A stretch of 64,000 nt of DNA from Shewanella algidipiscicola (GCF_003605125.1 NZ_QPQT01000010.1:1-64000), one strand, 5' to 3'; numbered from the stretch's first letter, positions 47,763 through 58,251 are shown. Program-made: numbers and translations. Notes: generated by a model not told the origin, from the letters alone.

Positions 47763-47984
47763 TTAATAGGCCCTAAATTTGGCCGCATCGATAATGCTCC
47801 ACAGGTGGGCGATACCGCCTATAATTGCCGGAACAATCAACCACCATAAAGCATAACCAACAATGGTGATGACGCAAAAGAGTAAGGCCGCCAAGATGCG
47901 CCCTTGCACTAATTGCCCCAACCCAGGGAAAAAGAAACTTGCGATAGCGGCAATCACATTGCCAGCAGAACCTTGTTGAGACAT
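47763..47984 (-). CDS. Small membrane protein, TM2-like
   Basis: This 73-residue protein has two hydrophobic segments (about 8-24 and 28-57). The FFFPGLGQLVQGR turn and a final WSIIDAAKFRAY resemble TM2-domain-like proteins. It has an AAGGAAT ribosome site. Function unknown; it is probably in the same operon as the DUF2959 lipoprotein 23 bp downstream. Confidence 0.8.
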   Translation of the reverse strand: MSQQGSAGNVIAAIASFFFPGLGQLVQGRILAALLFCVITIVGYALWWLIVPAIIGGIAHLWSIIDAAKFRAY

Positions 47985-48070
47985 GAATTTATTCCTTACA
48001 CTTGTATCTAGTGTCTTTAAACTTGTAATCTAGCTTACGCAGTTAACACGACTTGAATCAAGAGAATACC

Positions 48071-49018
48071 GTGATAAATAGAATCGATGTAAGCCTATTT
48101 CGTTCCATTATGCTGGGTATCTGGGCATTTATGATACATCTAAAGCAGCGTGTGGCGGAAGATCAGATCAACATGCGCGCCGGGCATTTGGCTTATGTGA
48201 CCCTATTGTCTTTGGTGCCGATGGTGGCGGTAACCATGTCGATGCTGTCAGCCTTTCCCGTATTCAAAGGCATTAGAGTGCATATCGAGGCCTTTATTTA
48301 CAATAATTTTATCCCTTCGGCAGGCGACAGCGTACAAACCTACATTAATGAATTTGTGGCTAATGCATCCAAAGGTACTGTGGTGGGGATCGGTGCCTTG
48401 GTGGTGGTGGCAATTTTACTGATCTCTAATATCGATAAATCCCTTAATGGCATTTGGCGCACCACAGAGCAGCGCCCATTTGCGGTCTCCTTGTCTATGT
48501 ATTGGATGGTGCTGACCTTAGGCCCTGTATTGATGGGGGCGAGTTTAGTCGCGACCTCTTATGTAGTATCGCTGCAACTGTTTAATGATACCGAGTTTGG
48601 TGATGTGGTGCCTTGGTTGGTTGAGCGTTTACCCATGCTGTTTTCTGTCGCGACCTTTTTACTCATCTATATGGTGGTACCCAATACTAAGGTGAAGTTT
48701 TTTCACGCCTTATTAGGCGCGATTGCTGCCGCGTTGCTGTTTGAACTGGGCAAAAAAGGCTTTGCATTATACCTCACCGAATTTCCGGCCTATGAAGCCA
48801 TTTATGGCGCGTTAGCCACTATACCCATTTTATTTGTATGGGTTTATCTGTCGTGGATCATAGTGTTGATTGGCGCCGAGATCACTGCCGCTATGCCTGA
48901 ATATTTAGATAAACGCCTGTTATCACTCGATGATGGTGATGAGCCAGCTGCCGATGCCGTCAATCATGACGATAGTCATGCTAGCAGTAAGTCTAAAGAA
49001 AACGCCGCGAAATCATGA
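48071..49018 (+). CDS. yihY: YihY/BrkB family inner-membrane protein
   Basis: I choose GTG 48071 (AAGAG seven bases upstream), giving 315 residues; an in-frame TTG at 48053 lacks a ribosome site. Six membrane segments and the family motif [17 protein letters not shown] are present, with a hydrophilic acidic tail. It overlaps the next gene by 4 bp (ATGA). The yihY-dtd-yiiD grouping matches E. coli. Function not established. Confidence 0.88.
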   Translation: MINRIDVSLFRSIMLGIWAFMIHLKQRVAEDQINMRAGHLAYVTLLSLVPMVAVTMSMLSAFPVFKGIRVHIEAFIYNNFIPSAGDSVQTYINEFVANASKGTVVGIGALVVVAILLISNIDKSLNGIWRTTEQRPFAVSLSMYWMVLTLGPVLMGASLVATSYVVSLQLFNDTEFGDVVPWLVERLPMLFSVATFLLIYMVVPNTKVKFFHALLGAIAAALLFELGKKGFALYLTEFPAYEAIYGALATIPILFVWVYLSWIIVLIGAEITAAMPEYLDKRLLSLDDGDEPAADAVNHDDSHASSKSKENAAKS

Positions 49019-49950
49019 GCGTGTTCGATGCCTTTGGACTGATCCGCCAAGATTGGTTGGATGTCGGTGATGGTCATCAATTGTTTTTAGCCCAATATGG
49101 CGATGCCGATGGCATCCCTGTGCTTTATTTGCATGGTGGCCCTGGGGCGGGATGCAGCCTTGATGAGCTGGCTCTGTTTAGGGTGAAAGGTTTACGTATC
49201 TATATGTTAGATCAACGTGCTGCAGGGCGCTCTAAGCCTTATGGTCGCTTGGAAGGTAACGATCTTGTTAATTTGTTAACCGACATAGAAAAGGTCAGGC
49301 AATGGGCCGGAGTAGCGCGTTGGTGTCTACTGGGCGGTTCATTTGGGGCAACCTTAGGGTACTTATACAGTTGCATCTATCCGCAGCGAGTCTTGGCTCA
49401 GGTGTTATGGAGCCTGTTTATTCCATCGGCGGCTGGCATCGACTGGCTGTATGGTCGCCGTGGTGTAGCGCAGATCTTTTCGAGCCAATATCGCCAGTTT
49501 GTTCGCCGTGTCGATGATACCGACCAATTGCTGCAGCAATTTGAACAAGACTTTAATGACCAAGATAGCGAGATTAGGGATGAGGCGATTCAACGTTGGT
49601 TGGCCTGGGAACTGGCACTCGCCGCCCCAGGTATGAGTATCGATAATGTTGAACAAGGCCGAGTGTTGGCCCGTATCGAGTTACATTATGCTCGCCATGA
49701 CTATTTTGGTGCTTACCCATTGATGCAACAAGTTGGCGCCTTATTACAATGCCCCACAGTGATTTTGCAAGGAGAGCTAGATTGGGTGTGCCCACAACGG
49801 TTAGTGGATGACTTTTTAAGCCAATTTGGCCCGCCTTTATTACGCTCTCGCCTAGTCAATAGCGGCCATCATACTCTTATCGATACCAGGATGCGTCAGG
49901 CGGTCAGCGATGCGGTTGGGCAAATGATCCGTTACATTAAACATCAATAA
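49015..49950 (+). CDS. Proline iminopeptidase-like alpha/beta hydrolase
   Basis: This 311-residue hydrolase has the oxyanion HGGPGAG motif near 41-47, the nucleophile elbow GGSFGA near 109-114 (family: GGSWG), an Asp in GELDWVCP and a catalytic His in NSGHH. This is the order of prolyl aminopeptidases (Pip), which release N-terminal Pro from small peptides in the cytoplasm. It is translationally coupled to yihY. Confidence 0.87.
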   Translation: MSVFDAFGLIRQDWLDVGDGHQLFLAQYGDADGIPVLYLHGGPGAGCSLDELALFRVKGLRIYMLDQRAAGRSKPYGRLEGNDLVNLLTDIEKVRQWAGVARWCLLGGSFGATLGYLYSCIYPQRVLAQVLWSLFIPSAAGIDWLYGRRGVAQIFSSQYRQFVRRVDDTDQLLQQFEQDFNDQDSEIRDEAIQRWLAWELALAAPGMSIDNVEQGRVLARIELHYARHDYFGAYPLMQQVGALLQCPTVILQGELDWVCPQRLVDDFLSQFGPPLLRSRLVNSGHHTLIDTRMRQAVSDAVGQMIRYIKHQ

Positions 49951-50046
49951 AAATATCGACAACTCGTGTTGAGGTGTTGGGCTAAGCCATAGTTAAGTGT
50001 CGCCCGCAGTGTCGTAATACAGACGTAGATAAGGAGAGTAAGGGTT

Positions 50047-50484
50047 GTGATAGCCTTAATTCAACGAGTAAAACAGGCTAAGGTCGAGGTGGCAGGGCAG
50101 ACCATTGGCGCTATCGATCAAGGCCTATTAATTTTCCTTGGCGTAGAGCGCGAAGACGATATCGCTAAGATGGAAAAACTGGCCACTAAGGTGATGAACT
50201 ACCGCGTATTTGCCGATGATAATGGCAAGATGAACCTCAATGTGCAGCAAGTGGATGGGAGTCTGCTGGTGGTATCGCAGTTTACTTTAGCTGCCGATAC
50301 TGGTCGTGGTTTGCGCCCCAGTTTTTCAGGGGCGGGGACGCCTGAGCAAGCCAAGGGGCTGTATCACGCTTTTGTGGATTATTGTCGAACTCAAGGCATG
50401 GCGGTCGAAACGGGTGAATTTGCTGCTGATATGCAGGTCAGCTTGATCAATGACGGCCCAGTGACCTTTAATCTGCAGGTGTAG
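50047..50484 (+). CDS. dtd: D-aminoacyl-tRNA deacylase
   Basis: This 145-residue enzyme removes D-amino acids and glycine from mischarged tRNA. Conserved motifs SQFTLAADT (near 79-87) and NDGPVTF (near 135-141) are present. It starts with GTG; AAGGAG lies ten bases upstream. The next gene begins 3 bp after its stop. Confidence 0.95.
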   Translation: MIALIQRVKQAKVEVAGQTIGAIDQGLLIFLGVEREDDIAKMEKLATKVMNYRVFADDNGKMNLNVQQVDGSLLVVSQFTLAADTGRGLRPSFSGAGTPEQAKGLYHAFVDYCRTQGMAVETGEFAADMQVSLINDGPVTFNLQV

Positions 50485-50487
50485 CCT

Positions 50488-50946
50488 ATGCCCCTTAGGA
50501 TGACAGAGCGATTAATACAATTGGGTGAGATCTGGCATAACACCATTCCGGTGAGTGAATTTATGCAGATAACGCCTGAGTCATACCATGATGACACCTT
50601 GAGTGTATCGGCTCCGTTAGCTCCGAACATCAATCTACATCACACTATGTTCGCCGGCAGCATCTATACCTTGATGACGTTGACTGGTTGGGGGGCGGTT
50701 TGGCTAAATCAGGGCCTGTGTCAGGTTGAGGGGGACATTGTATTGGCCAAGGCGGATATTCGTTATCTTGCCCCTGTTGGTGCAAAGCCTGTCGCTAAGG
50801 TGCGCTGGCCAGATGCTGATTTAAGTGGTTTAGCCAAGGGGCGTAAGGTCAAAGTGACCTTACAGGTTGCGCTTTATTGTGATGACAAGTGTTGTGCCCA
50901 GTTTGAGGGGACATATGTGAGTCTGCCACATTTACCCTTGGCATAA
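50488..50946 (+). CDS. YiiD-type thioesterase-domain protein
   Basis: This 152-residue protein matches the hot-dog C-terminal domain of E. coli YiiD (LAPNINLHHTMFAGSIYTLMTLTGWG), without the N-terminal acetyltransferase domain of that protein. It is a presumed thioesterase with unknown substrate. It follows dtd after 3 bp, as yiiD does in E. coli. Confidence 0.85.
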   Translation: MPLRMTERLIQLGEIWHNTIPVSEFMQITPESYHDDTLSVSAPLAPNINLHHTMFAGSIYTLMTLTGWGAVWLNQGLCQVEGDIVLAKADIRYLAPVGAKPVAKVRWPDADLSGLAKGRKVKVTLQVALYCDDKCCAQFEGTYVSLPHLPLA

Positions 50947-50982
50947 CGATCGATCCATAGAGAAGGGTTGGCATTAAATAAC

Positions 50983-51010
50983 AAAAAAGCCTCATTACTG
51001 AGGCTTTTTT
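50983..51010. terminator. Bidirectional terminator between the thioesterase gene and cymA
   Basis: AAAAAAGCCTC and GAGGCTTTTTT pair around six bases, with A and T runs on both sides, serving two convergent genes. Confidence 0.9.
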
Positions 51011-51048
51011 ACGTTTATCGATTTAGGCTAGTGCCAAATATTCGATGA

Positions 51049-51612
51049 TTATCCTTTTGGATAAGGGTGAGCAACGCCCTTGTGACAATCAACACAAGTC
51101 TTACGCTTGTCAGCGTCTTTCTTGAAGTTCATGTCGTGCATTCTCTTAGCCATCTTCTTCATGGTTTCAGGCTGGTTTTCGTAAATACGAGTATGACAGT
51201 GGCGACAGTTCGCACTGTCGTTAGCGCGGAAATACTTAAGTGCAAGGTCTGCTTGTTCTTTACGGTTTTCATCCAACCACTCTTGCGTGTTAAAGCCATC
51301 GATAGTCAAGAAACCATAGAGGTCTTTAGACACGATGATCTTTTTAATTAGGTAATCGACCGGGCCGTGAGGTAAGTGACAGTCTTGACACTGCACCGTG
51401 ACACCTGCGCTACCGCCGCCATGGGCAGAGGTCAATACTTCATCCTTGAGTGAATGATTGCTATGGCAAGACATACAGAATTCATCTGTACTGGTTGCAT
51501 GTAATGTTTGTTGTGTCGCGAAATAACCCACAACACCGATGACAACACCGACCACAATTAGGGCTAGTATTGAGTATTTCGCGCTTGGTTTGAATAGTGC
51601 ACGCCAGTTCAT
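51049..51612 (-). CDS. cymA: Tetrahaem quinol dehydrogenase CymA
   Basis: This 187-residue NapC/NirT-type cytochrome has an N-terminal membrane anchor (about 14-32) and a periplasmic domain with four CXXCH sites (CMSCH, CQDCH, CRHCH, CVDCH). The sequence is almost the same as S. oneidensis CymA as I remember it (MNWRALFKPSAKYSI; LPHGPVDYLIKKIIVSKDLYG; HKGVAHPYPKG). CymA oxidises menaquinol and feeds many periplasmic reductases, including fumarate and urocanate reductases. In this window it is the likely donor to ArdAB and UrdA. Confidence 0.97.
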   Translation of the reverse strand: MNWRALFKPSAKYSILALIVVGVVIGVVGYFATQQTLHATSTDEFCMSCHSNHSLKDEVLTSAHGGGSAGVTVQCQDCHLPHGPVDYLIKKIIVSKDLYGFLTIDGFNTQEWLDENRKEQADLALKYFRANDSANCRHCHTRIYENQPETMKKMAKRMHDMNFKKDADKRKTCVDCHKGVAHPYPKG

Positions 51613-52140
51613 CGCTGTATCTCCAAATATAGTTGTTTTATCTAATATTTACTTCATCTCTGACACTGAGTATAACCAGAAGCAGACGGCGGATCTGGGT
51701 TTATAACTGTAAAATGAGAGCTAGCTCTAACTCTAATTTACATTAATGAGAATATCGTAATTTGATTAATATATATGCGTATTAGCTAAAGTTACTGCAA
51801 ACTGAAGCATGTAGCAAGGTTGATAACACCTTTGTATTAAAGTGAAATTTGTTGCGGATGGTGTGCAATAAATTGAGTCTGTCGATGTGGTGGGATATTT
51901 TTGTGGCGCAGACGGAACCTATTGGCGGCTCTGCTGGTCTACTGCAGTACAGCTATTGCACCAAGTGCAATAGCAATAACCCAGTGTCGACGTCGATAAA
52001 CCTATGGTGCTGAAAGGCATACAAAAAGGCAGGGTGTTACCGTTAGATATCTGGGTTGTTTGTCTAGAAATTGTGAATTCAATCAAGGTTGTTTAAAAAT
52101 TTCGTGATAAACTACCGCCATCTCATTGTTAGGAAAGTTC
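51613..52140. other. Intergenic region between cymA and the efflux cluster
   Basis: About 530 bp without a gene. The only clear structure is a perfect hairpin, GCTATTGCAC (51952-51961) with GTGCAATAGC (51965-51974), without a T run. The divergent promoters of cymA and the Cys/His-rich gene must lie here, but I cannot place them. Confidence 0.6.
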
Positions 52141-52551
52141 ATGCGTAACGTATTTCGTCGCCATACATTAGTTATCTTTACTCTGTTCGCTATGCTGGGA
52201 CAGGTAATGCTATCTAATGGGTTTTCTATGGTGCCCAATGCGCATGCCCATGATTCATCCATGATGATGCAGATGAGCAATAGTGATGCATGTCATCCAT
52301 CCGAAGCAGAGCGTCAAGCTCACTGCTGCGATGCCGAGCAAAATGTGCTTCCCGCGGCTCAGCATTGCTGTGAAGGCAATGGATATTGCAAGGGAGATTG
52401 TACTCACTGCTTAGTGATTTCGATGACAGGTACCCTATTTAGCGTTACGTCTTGGCCAGACTTTCGCGGCTCAGAATCTATCCTGGCTACTCAAATGCCT
52501 CATTTCCACTCCATCTCGTTAGGGTCAGAAATTAAACCTCCGATTGCGTAG
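52141..52551 (+). CDS. Small Cys/His/Met-rich exported protein
   Basis: This 136-residue protein starts at ATG 52141 with AGGAAAG upstream. A signal peptide (ending AHA, near residue 37) is followed by a Met/His/Cys-rich part (MMMQM, CHPSEAERQAHCCD, QHCCEGNGYCKGDCTHC), suggesting copper or silver binding. No named family recognised. It opens the efflux cluster that continues with metal-binding modules, cusB and cusA. Confidence 0.78.
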   Translation: MRNVFRRHTLVIFTLFAMLGQVMLSNGFSMVPNAHAHDSSMMMQMSNSDACHPSEAERQAHCCDAEQNVLPAAQHCCEGNGYCKGDCTHCLVISMTGTLFSVTSWPDFRGSESILATQMPHFHSISLGSEIKPPIA

Positions 52552-52844
52552 CATCGTCGGCTATTACCGACACTTAATGTTACCTGCAATGTCAGGTCTA
52601 ATTTTTAGCTTTTTATATATTTTTAGTCGTTAACTCCTGCTATGCGCATGGCGCTAGGTTAGGTGATCTCACACCACAATAAGTTGAATTGTGAGTGTGG
52701 TGCACTTTTCTGCCATAGTGTTATGCAGTTACGGGATGTTAACGGTGATTATTTTATATTTAGCCGCCAATTGCTTTAGCCATATTTGGCTATATCAGGG
52801 CTCGAGGCCTAGCAATGCGGCCACCATTACGATGGAGTCAATCA

Positions 52845-53390
52845 ATGCAAACCCTTATCAGTTTAGTGCTAACTGCTTTTCTTTTTGTTATCTCGGCGCC
52901 GATGGCATCTGCCCATCAGCACGCTCATGGTGAGCAAGCCCAGCAACATTATGATTGCCCTATGCATCCCGAAGTCATTGGTGAGAAAGGTGATACTTGC
53001 CCAAAATGCGGTATGAACCTCACGCCAGTTAAAGGTACCGCTGAACATAAGAAATACCCACATGGTAAACATCACTCAAACGCACAAGGGCACCATGGTC
53101 ATCATGATGCAGGCAAGTGTGATAACTGTCCGAAACATCAAGGTGAGGCTAAAGCGTCTGCAAAATACGACTGTCCTATGCATCCTGAAGTTGTTGGCGA
53201 GAAAGGTGACACCTGCCCAAAATGCGGTATGCACCTCACGCCAGTTAAAGAGGCAGCTTTGAGTGCAAAATACGACTGTCCAATGCATTCTGAAGTTGTT
53301 GGTGAGAAAGGTGATACCTGCCCAAAATGCGGTATGAACCTCACGCCTGTTAACACGGCTCACGGCGCAGCAACGCATAAACATCACTAA
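52845..53390 (+). CDS. Periplasmic protein with three heavy-metal-binding modules
   Basis: From ATG 52845 (GGAG upstream) it encodes 181 residues. A signal peptide (ending ASA) is followed by three copies of the module YDCPMHPEV(I/V)GEKGDTCPKCGM(N/H)LTPV, separated by a His-rich linker (HGKHHSNAQGHHGHHDAG). The modules are the HMBD type found on CusB-like adaptors. The copies are so alike that they look recently duplicated. A periplasmic metal buffer or chaperone for the CusBA pump is likely. An in-frame ATG at 52815 would spoil the signal peptide. Confidence 0.85.
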   Translation: MQTLISLVLTAFLFVISAPMASAHQHAHGEQAQQHYDCPMHPEVIGEKGDTCPKCGMNLTPVKGTAEHKKYPHGKHHSNAQGHHGHHDAGKCDNCPKHQGEAKASAKYDCPMHPEVVGEKGDTCPKCGMHLTPVKEAALSAKYDCPMHSEVVGEKGDTCPKCGMNLTPVNTAHGAATHKHH

Positions 53391-53413
53391 TTACTGAGTG
53401 GGATTGAGGCATT

Positions 53414-55015
53414 ATGAGTTATTTCAATATGAGTGATAAGCGTAAACCATTGGCGTATTTTGTCAGTGCATTACTGATGGTGACGCCGCAATTGAGTGCG
53501 GCCCAAGTACAGTCAAGTGGCAGTGATGGTGCAACACAAACCCAGCATCAACATCTTGGTGAGCAAAAAACCTATGTGTGTCCCATGCATCCAGAAGAGA
53601 CCAGCCACGAAGCCGGCAGTCGTTGCCCGCAGTGCAATATGTTTCTGGTGGAGCAAGAACATGAGTCGGCACTAACAGATAAGGTCGTCAGCGCCGACCA
53701 AAAAACCTATGTGTGCCCCATGCATCCAGAAGAGACCAGCCATGAGGCCGGCAGTCGTTGCCCGCAGTGCAATATGTTTCTGGTTGAAGAAGAGGAAGAG
53801 GAGACGGTCGATAGCGAGCATACGGCACATCAAGTCGCCAGCGGCGAGAGCGCCGATCCCTTAGCGCGAGCCAAACCAGCCCCCTTAACCGGTGAGCCTT
53901 CGATCAAGTATGTATGCCCTATGCACGCGCATATCATCAGTGATGTGCCGAGTACGTGTCCTATCTGCGGCATGAACCTTGAAAAAGTCGAAGTGGGCGG
54001 TGCCCAGTCTGAAATCGAGATCCAGGTATCCGGTGGTATGCAGCAAGCCTTAGCGTTAAAAGTGGCGCCAGCCACAAGAGACACTATGTGGAAGTTTGTC
54101 AGAACCGTCGGTCAGATAGGCTATGATGAGAGCGAAATTAGCCATATTCATGCGCGAGTCAACGGCTGGATAGAAAAGCTCGCGATTAAATCTGTCGGCG
54201 ATAAGGTCACTAAAGGGCAGTTGCTGTATGAGATCTATTCGCCCGACTTAATTAACGCCCAAGATGATTACCTGTTGGCGCTGGGCAGTTTACGCAGCTC
54301 GGGCAACAGTAAAAACTATCAAGATTTAGTGCGCCGCGCCGGATTAAGGCTTGAGCTGTTAGGCATGACTCGCGGCCAAATTGAGCGTTTAGCCAAGACG
54401 GAGCAGACCCAATATCGGGTGCCATTTTATGCGCAAACCGATGGCATAGTTAAACAGCTGTCGGTCAGAGACGGCATGTATATTCAGCCCACCACCGAGG
54501 TGATGTCATTAGCTAACTTATCTAAGGTGTGGGTGATTGCCGATGTGTTTGAAAATGAGCAGAACTGGATTGCGTTAGGACAACATGCCGAAGTGTCTGT
54601 GCCTGCGATGGGACTACAAGATATCGAGGGCGTGATCGATTATATCTACCCCGAACTTGATCCCGTGACCCGCAGTTTACGGGTCAGAGTCGTACTCAAT
54701 AGTGGCGATGTGGCGCTGCGCCCCAATACGCTGGCCAATATCGCCATTTTTGGCGGCCCTAATCGTAATGCCTTAGTGATCCCACAAGAAGCTTTAATCC
54801 AAACTGGGCATGAAAACCGGGTGATAGTTAAGCAGAGCGACAACAGTTTTGTGGCCCGTCAGGTCACTGTGGGCATGATGTCTCAAGGTAAAGCGGAGAT
54901 CCTCAGCGGCTTAAGCGAAGGGGAAAACGTGGTGATCTCGGGGCAGTTCTTGCTGGATTCAGAAGCTAGCCTAAAAGGCAGTTTAATGCGCCTTAGCAGC
55001 GGCCATCAGCACTAG
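53414..55015 (+). CDS. cusB: CusB-like RND efflux adaptor with three metal-binding modules
   Basis: This 533-residue periplasmic membrane-fusion protein has a signal peptide (about 1-30), two near-identical modules TYVCPMHPEETSHEAGSRCP (about 53-78 and 98-123, with CPQCNM), and a third, KYVCPMHAHIISDVPSTCPI (about 163-190, with CICGM-type spacing). The adaptor core follows, with the biotinyl-lipoyl-like fold (HARVNGWIEKLAIKSVGDKVTKGQLLYEIYSP) and beta-barrel regions. It links CusA to an outer-membrane channel for Cu(I)/Ag(I) export. The 135-bp duplication of the first two modules is visible in the DNA (53566 and 53701). Confidence 0.93.
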   Translation: MSYFNMSDKRKPLAYFVSALLMVTPQLSAAQVQSSGSDGATQTQHQHLGEQKTYVCPMHPEETSHEAGSRCPQCNMFLVEQEHESALTDKVVSADQKTYVCPMHPEETSHEAGSRCPQCNMFLVEEEEEETVDSEHTAHQVASGESADPLARAKPAPLTGEPSIKYVCPMHAHIISDVPSTCPICGMNLEKVEVGGAQSEIEIQVSGGMQQALALKVAPATRDTMWKFVRTVGQIGYDESEISHIHARVNGWIEKLAIKSVGDKVTKGQLLYEIYSPDLINAQDDYLLALGSLRSSGNSKNYQDLVRRAGLRLELLGMTRGQIERLAKTEQTQYRVPFYAQTDGIVKQLSVRDGMYIQPTTEVMSLANLSKVWVIADVFENEQNWIALGQHAEVSVPAMGLQDIEGVIDYIYPELDPVTRSLRVRVVLNSGDVALRPNTLANIAIFGGPNRNALVIPQEALIQTGHENRVIVKQSDNSFVARQVTVGMMSQGKAEILSGLSEGENVVISGQFLLDSEASLKGSLMRLSSGHQH

Positions 55016-55023
55016 GGGACATT

Positions 55024-58000
55024 ATGTTAACCAAAATTATTCAATTGGCCATCCAGCAAAGGCTGATGGTGCTGATCATCACTATTATGATTGGCGTGTG
55101 GGGTGTACAAGAGCTCAGAAGTACTCCGTTAGATGCCTTACCGGATCTGTCGGATGTGCAGGTGATTATTAAAACTCCTTTTGCAGGGCAAGCCCCACAA
55201 CTGGTAGAGGAGCAGGTCACTTACCCTTTATCGACCGCTATGCTCGCGGTGCCAGGCGCGAAAACCGTGCGCGGTTATTCGTTTTTCGGCGACTCTTATG
55301 TGTATGTCATCTTCGAAGATGGCACCGACATCTACTGGGCTCGTTCGCGGGTACTGGAATATTTAAGCCAAGTAAGTAGTCGCTTACCGCCTGGGGTTCA
55401 GCCATCATTGGGGCCTGATGCCTCGGGTGTGGGCTGGATTTTTGAATATGCCTTAGTGGATCGCTCCGGCAGTTTAGATCTGTCACAATTAAAAAGTCTG
55501 CAAGATTGGTACTTAAAATTAGAGCTGCAGAGTGTGGCGGGAGTGTCAGAAGTCGCCACCGTTGGCGGCATGGAGCAAACCTATCAAATCGTGGTCGAGC
55601 CAGACAAGCTGGCCATCTATCGTTTAGATATCGCCACCATTAAAAACGCCATCGCGAAATCGAACACCGAAGCCGGCGGCTCGGTGATTGAGATGGCCGA
55701 AGCTGAATATATGGTGCGGGCTAAAGGATACCGACAAACCTTAGATGATTTTCGTGAAATCCCACTGGGGATCACCAGCCCGTCGGGAACGCCTCTGTTA
55801 CTTAAAGATGTGGCGACGGTGCGCAAAGGCCCTGCGTCGCGTCGTGGTATTGCCGAGCTTGACGGTGAAGGTGAGGTGGTCGGCGGCATTATCGTGATGC
55901 GTTACGGTGAAAATGCCTTAGCCACCATTGAGGCGGTCAAAGCCAAGTTAGAGCAGCTCAAGGCTGGTTTGCCCCAAGGGGTAGAAATTGTACCTACCTA
56001 TGACAGATCGCATTTGATCGAGAGTTCGGTCGACAACTTGTTCAGCAAGGTGATTGAGGAGATGGTAGTTGTCGGCGTGGTCTGTTTGCTATTTTTGCTG
56101 CATGCGCGCTCGACATTGGTGGCGGTGATCACCTTGCCGCTGTCTATTCTCATCGCCTTTATCGTGATGAATAAGATGGGAGTAAACGCTAACATCATGA
56201 GTCTGGGCGGCATCGCCATCGCCATTGGCGCCGTGGTCGATGGGGCCATTGTGATGATAGAGAACATGCACAAGCATCTGGAGCATTTTAGGCAGGAGCA
56301 TCAGCGCGGCCCAGATAATAAAGAGCATTGGCACATCGTGGCGCAGGCCTCGGTCGAGGTGGGACCGGCGCTCTTTTTCTCACTGCTTATCATTACCTTA
56401 AGTTTTGTGCCGGTTTTTGCCTTAGAGGCGCAAGAGGGGCGGCTGTTCAGCCCGCTGGCTTACACTAAGACCTTTGCGATGGCGGCCGCGGCCGTATTGT
56501 CGATAACCTTAGTCCCCGTACTCATGGGCTTTTTTATTCGCGGCAACATTCCTAAAGAGAGCAGTAACCCCATTAGCCGCATATTAATTGCCCTGTATAA
56601 GCCGTCGCTGACGCTGGTGCTACGTTTCCCTAAAGTCACCTTGTTAGTGGCACTCGTGGCACTGGGTAGTGCTTGGTATCCGGTGACGCAAATGGGCAGC
56701 GAGTTTATGCCTGAACTGGAAGAGGGCGATCTGCTGTATATGCCCACCGCCTTACCGGGGATCAGTGCCAGTAAAGCGGCCGAAGTTCTGCAACAGACCG
56801 ACAGGTTAATTAAAACCGTGCCTGAGGTTAAGCGAGTGTTTGGTAAGGTGGGGCGCGCCGAAACCGCGACCGATCCGGCGCCGCTCACCATGTTAGAGAC
56901 CACTATCATGCTTAAACCCAGAGCCGAGTGGCGCGAGGGTATTGCGTTAAGCGACATCATAGATCAGCTGCAAAAGACCGTTAAAGTGCCCGGTTTAACC
57001 AACGCCTGGGTGCAGCCGATTAAGACCCGTATCGATATGTTATCGACGGGGATAAAAACCCCGGTAGGGATTAAGATCACTGGCGCCGATGTCAATGAGT
57101 TGCAGCAAGTGGGCGCCGATATCGAGGCGATCCTCAGTCAGTTGCCACATACCAAATCGGCTTATGCCGAGCGAGTTGGCGGCGGACGTTATATCGATAT
57201 CGCCCCTAAGTTAGATGTGGCTTCCCGTTATGGTATGTCGCTGAGTGATATCCAAGATGTGGTGCGCTATGCCATCGGGGGGATGAAAATTGGTGAGTCG
57301 GTGCAGGGCGCCGAGCGTTACCCTATCAACCTGCGTTATCCCCGAGAGCTGCGTGACAATATCGACAAGCTAAGAGAGCTTCCGGTGATCACTAAGTCAG
57401 GGCATTACCTGCCGCTACGCAACTTGGCCGATATCAGCATTAGCGATGGCGCGCCTATGTTAAAGAGTGAAAACGGTCGCCTGATCTCGTGGGTGTTTGT
57501 CGATATTGAGGGCACTTCAATTGGCGAGTACATCACTCAGGCGCAAACGGTGCTCGATGAGCAGTTGGTGGTGCCGCCGCGTTACAGTTATAGCTTTGCC
57601 GGGCAGTATGAATATATGCAACGGGTGGACGCTAAACTGAAACAGGTGATCCCCATGGCGCTGGCGGTGATCTTTATTCTGCTGATGATGACTTTTGGCT
57701 CAACCATGCAGGCCTCTATCATCATGCTCAGTCTGCCATTTGCTTTGGTGGGCAGCACTTGGTTGCTCTACCTGCTCGACTTTAATATGTCGGTAGCGGT
57801 GGCCGTTGGGATGATCGCGTTAGCGGGCGTAGCCGCCGAGTTTGGGGTGGTGATGTTGGTGTATCTCAATAATGCCATTAAGCACCGTAAAGAGACCGGC
57901 AGCTATGTGGCCATTGGCGATCTTAAAGCGGCGCTTATCGAGGGGGCTGTGATGCGTATTCGACCCAAGGCGATGACGGTCGCGACCATCTTCTTTGGCC

Positions 58001-58170
58001 TGTTGCCTATCATGTGGGGCTCGGGAGCGGGTAATGATGTGATGCAGAAGATTGCAGCGCCTATGGTGGGCGGCATGATAACCGCGCCGTTGCTGTCGCT
58101 GTTTGTGTTACCTGCACTGTATTTGCTGATTTACGGTCGCACGTTGAGCAAGGATGAGGTGAATACCTAG
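55024..58170 (+). CDS. cusA: CusA-type heavy-metal RND efflux pump
   Basis: This 1048-residue HME-RND transporter has twelve membrane segments and two large periplasmic loops. Family landmarks are STPLDALPDLSDVQVIIKT, the TM4 motif GAVVDGAIVMIEN, and the Met-containing LYMPTALPG periplasmic cleft region. It exports Cu(I)/Ag(I) using proton flow. It follows cusB after 8 bp. No cusC-type outer-membrane channel gene is present in the cluster, so another TolC-like protein must serve. Confidence 0.95.
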   Translation: MLTKIIQLAIQQRLMVLIITIMIGVWGVQELRSTPLDALPDLSDVQVIIKTPFAGQAPQLVEEQVTYPLSTAMLAVPGAKTVRGYSFFGDSYVYVIFEDGTDIYWARSRVLEYLSQVSSRLPPGVQPSLGPDASGVGWIFEYALVDRSGSLDLSQLKSLQDWYLKLELQSVAGVSEVATVGGMEQTYQIVVEPDKLAIYRLDIATIKNAIAKSNTEAGGSVIEMAEAEYMVRAKGYRQTLDDFREIPLGITSPSGTPLLLKDVATVRKGPASRRGIAELDGEGEVVGGIIVMRYGENALATIEAVKAKLEQLKAGLPQGVEIVPTYDRSHLIESSVDNLFSKVIEEMVVVGVVCLLFLLHARSTLVAVITLPLSILIAFIVMNKMGVNANIMSLGGIAIAIGAVVDGAIVMIENMHKHLEHFRQEHQRGPDNKEHWHIVAQASVEVGPALFFSLLIITLSFVPVFALEAQEGRLFSPLAYTKTFAMAAAAVLSITLVPVLMGFFIRGNIPKESSNPISRILIALYKPSLTLVLRFPKVTLLVALVALGSAWYPVTQMGSEFMPELEEGDLLYMPTALPGISASKAAEVLQQTDRLIKTVPEVKRVFGKVGRAETATDPAPLTMLETTIMLKPRAEWREGIALSDIIDQLQKTVKVPGLTNAWVQPIKTRIDMLSTGIKTPVGIKITGADVNELQQVGADIEAILSQLPHTKSAYAERVGGGRYIDIAPKLDVASRYGMSLSDIQDVVRYAIGGMKIGESVQGAERYPINLRYPRELRDNIDKLRELPVITKSGHYLPLRNLADISISDGAPMLKSENGRLISWVFVDIEGTSIGEYITQAQTVLDEQLVVPPRYSYSFAGQYEYMQRVDAKLKQVIPMALAVIFILLMMTFGSTMQASIIMLSLPFALVGSTWLLYLLDFNMSVAVAVGMIALAGVAAEFGVVMLVYLNNAIKHRKETGSYVAIGDLKAALIEGAVMRIRPKAMTVATIFFGLLPIMWGSGAGNDVMQKIAAPMVGGMITAPLLSLFVLPALYLLIYGRTLSKDEVNT

Positions 58171-58204
58171 TTGCTTATCTTGTAAATGACAACAGTAAAC
58201 AAAC

Positions 58205-58230
58205 AAAGGCGCTCTAAGAGCGCCTTTTTT
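58205..58230. terminator. Terminator after cusA
   Basis: AAAGGCGCTC pairs with GAGCGCCTTT around three bases and is followed by TTT. It also lies just beyond the end of the convergent permease gene. Confidence 0.87.
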
Positions 58231-58251
58231 ATTGGGTTGCAGTGAGGTGAA

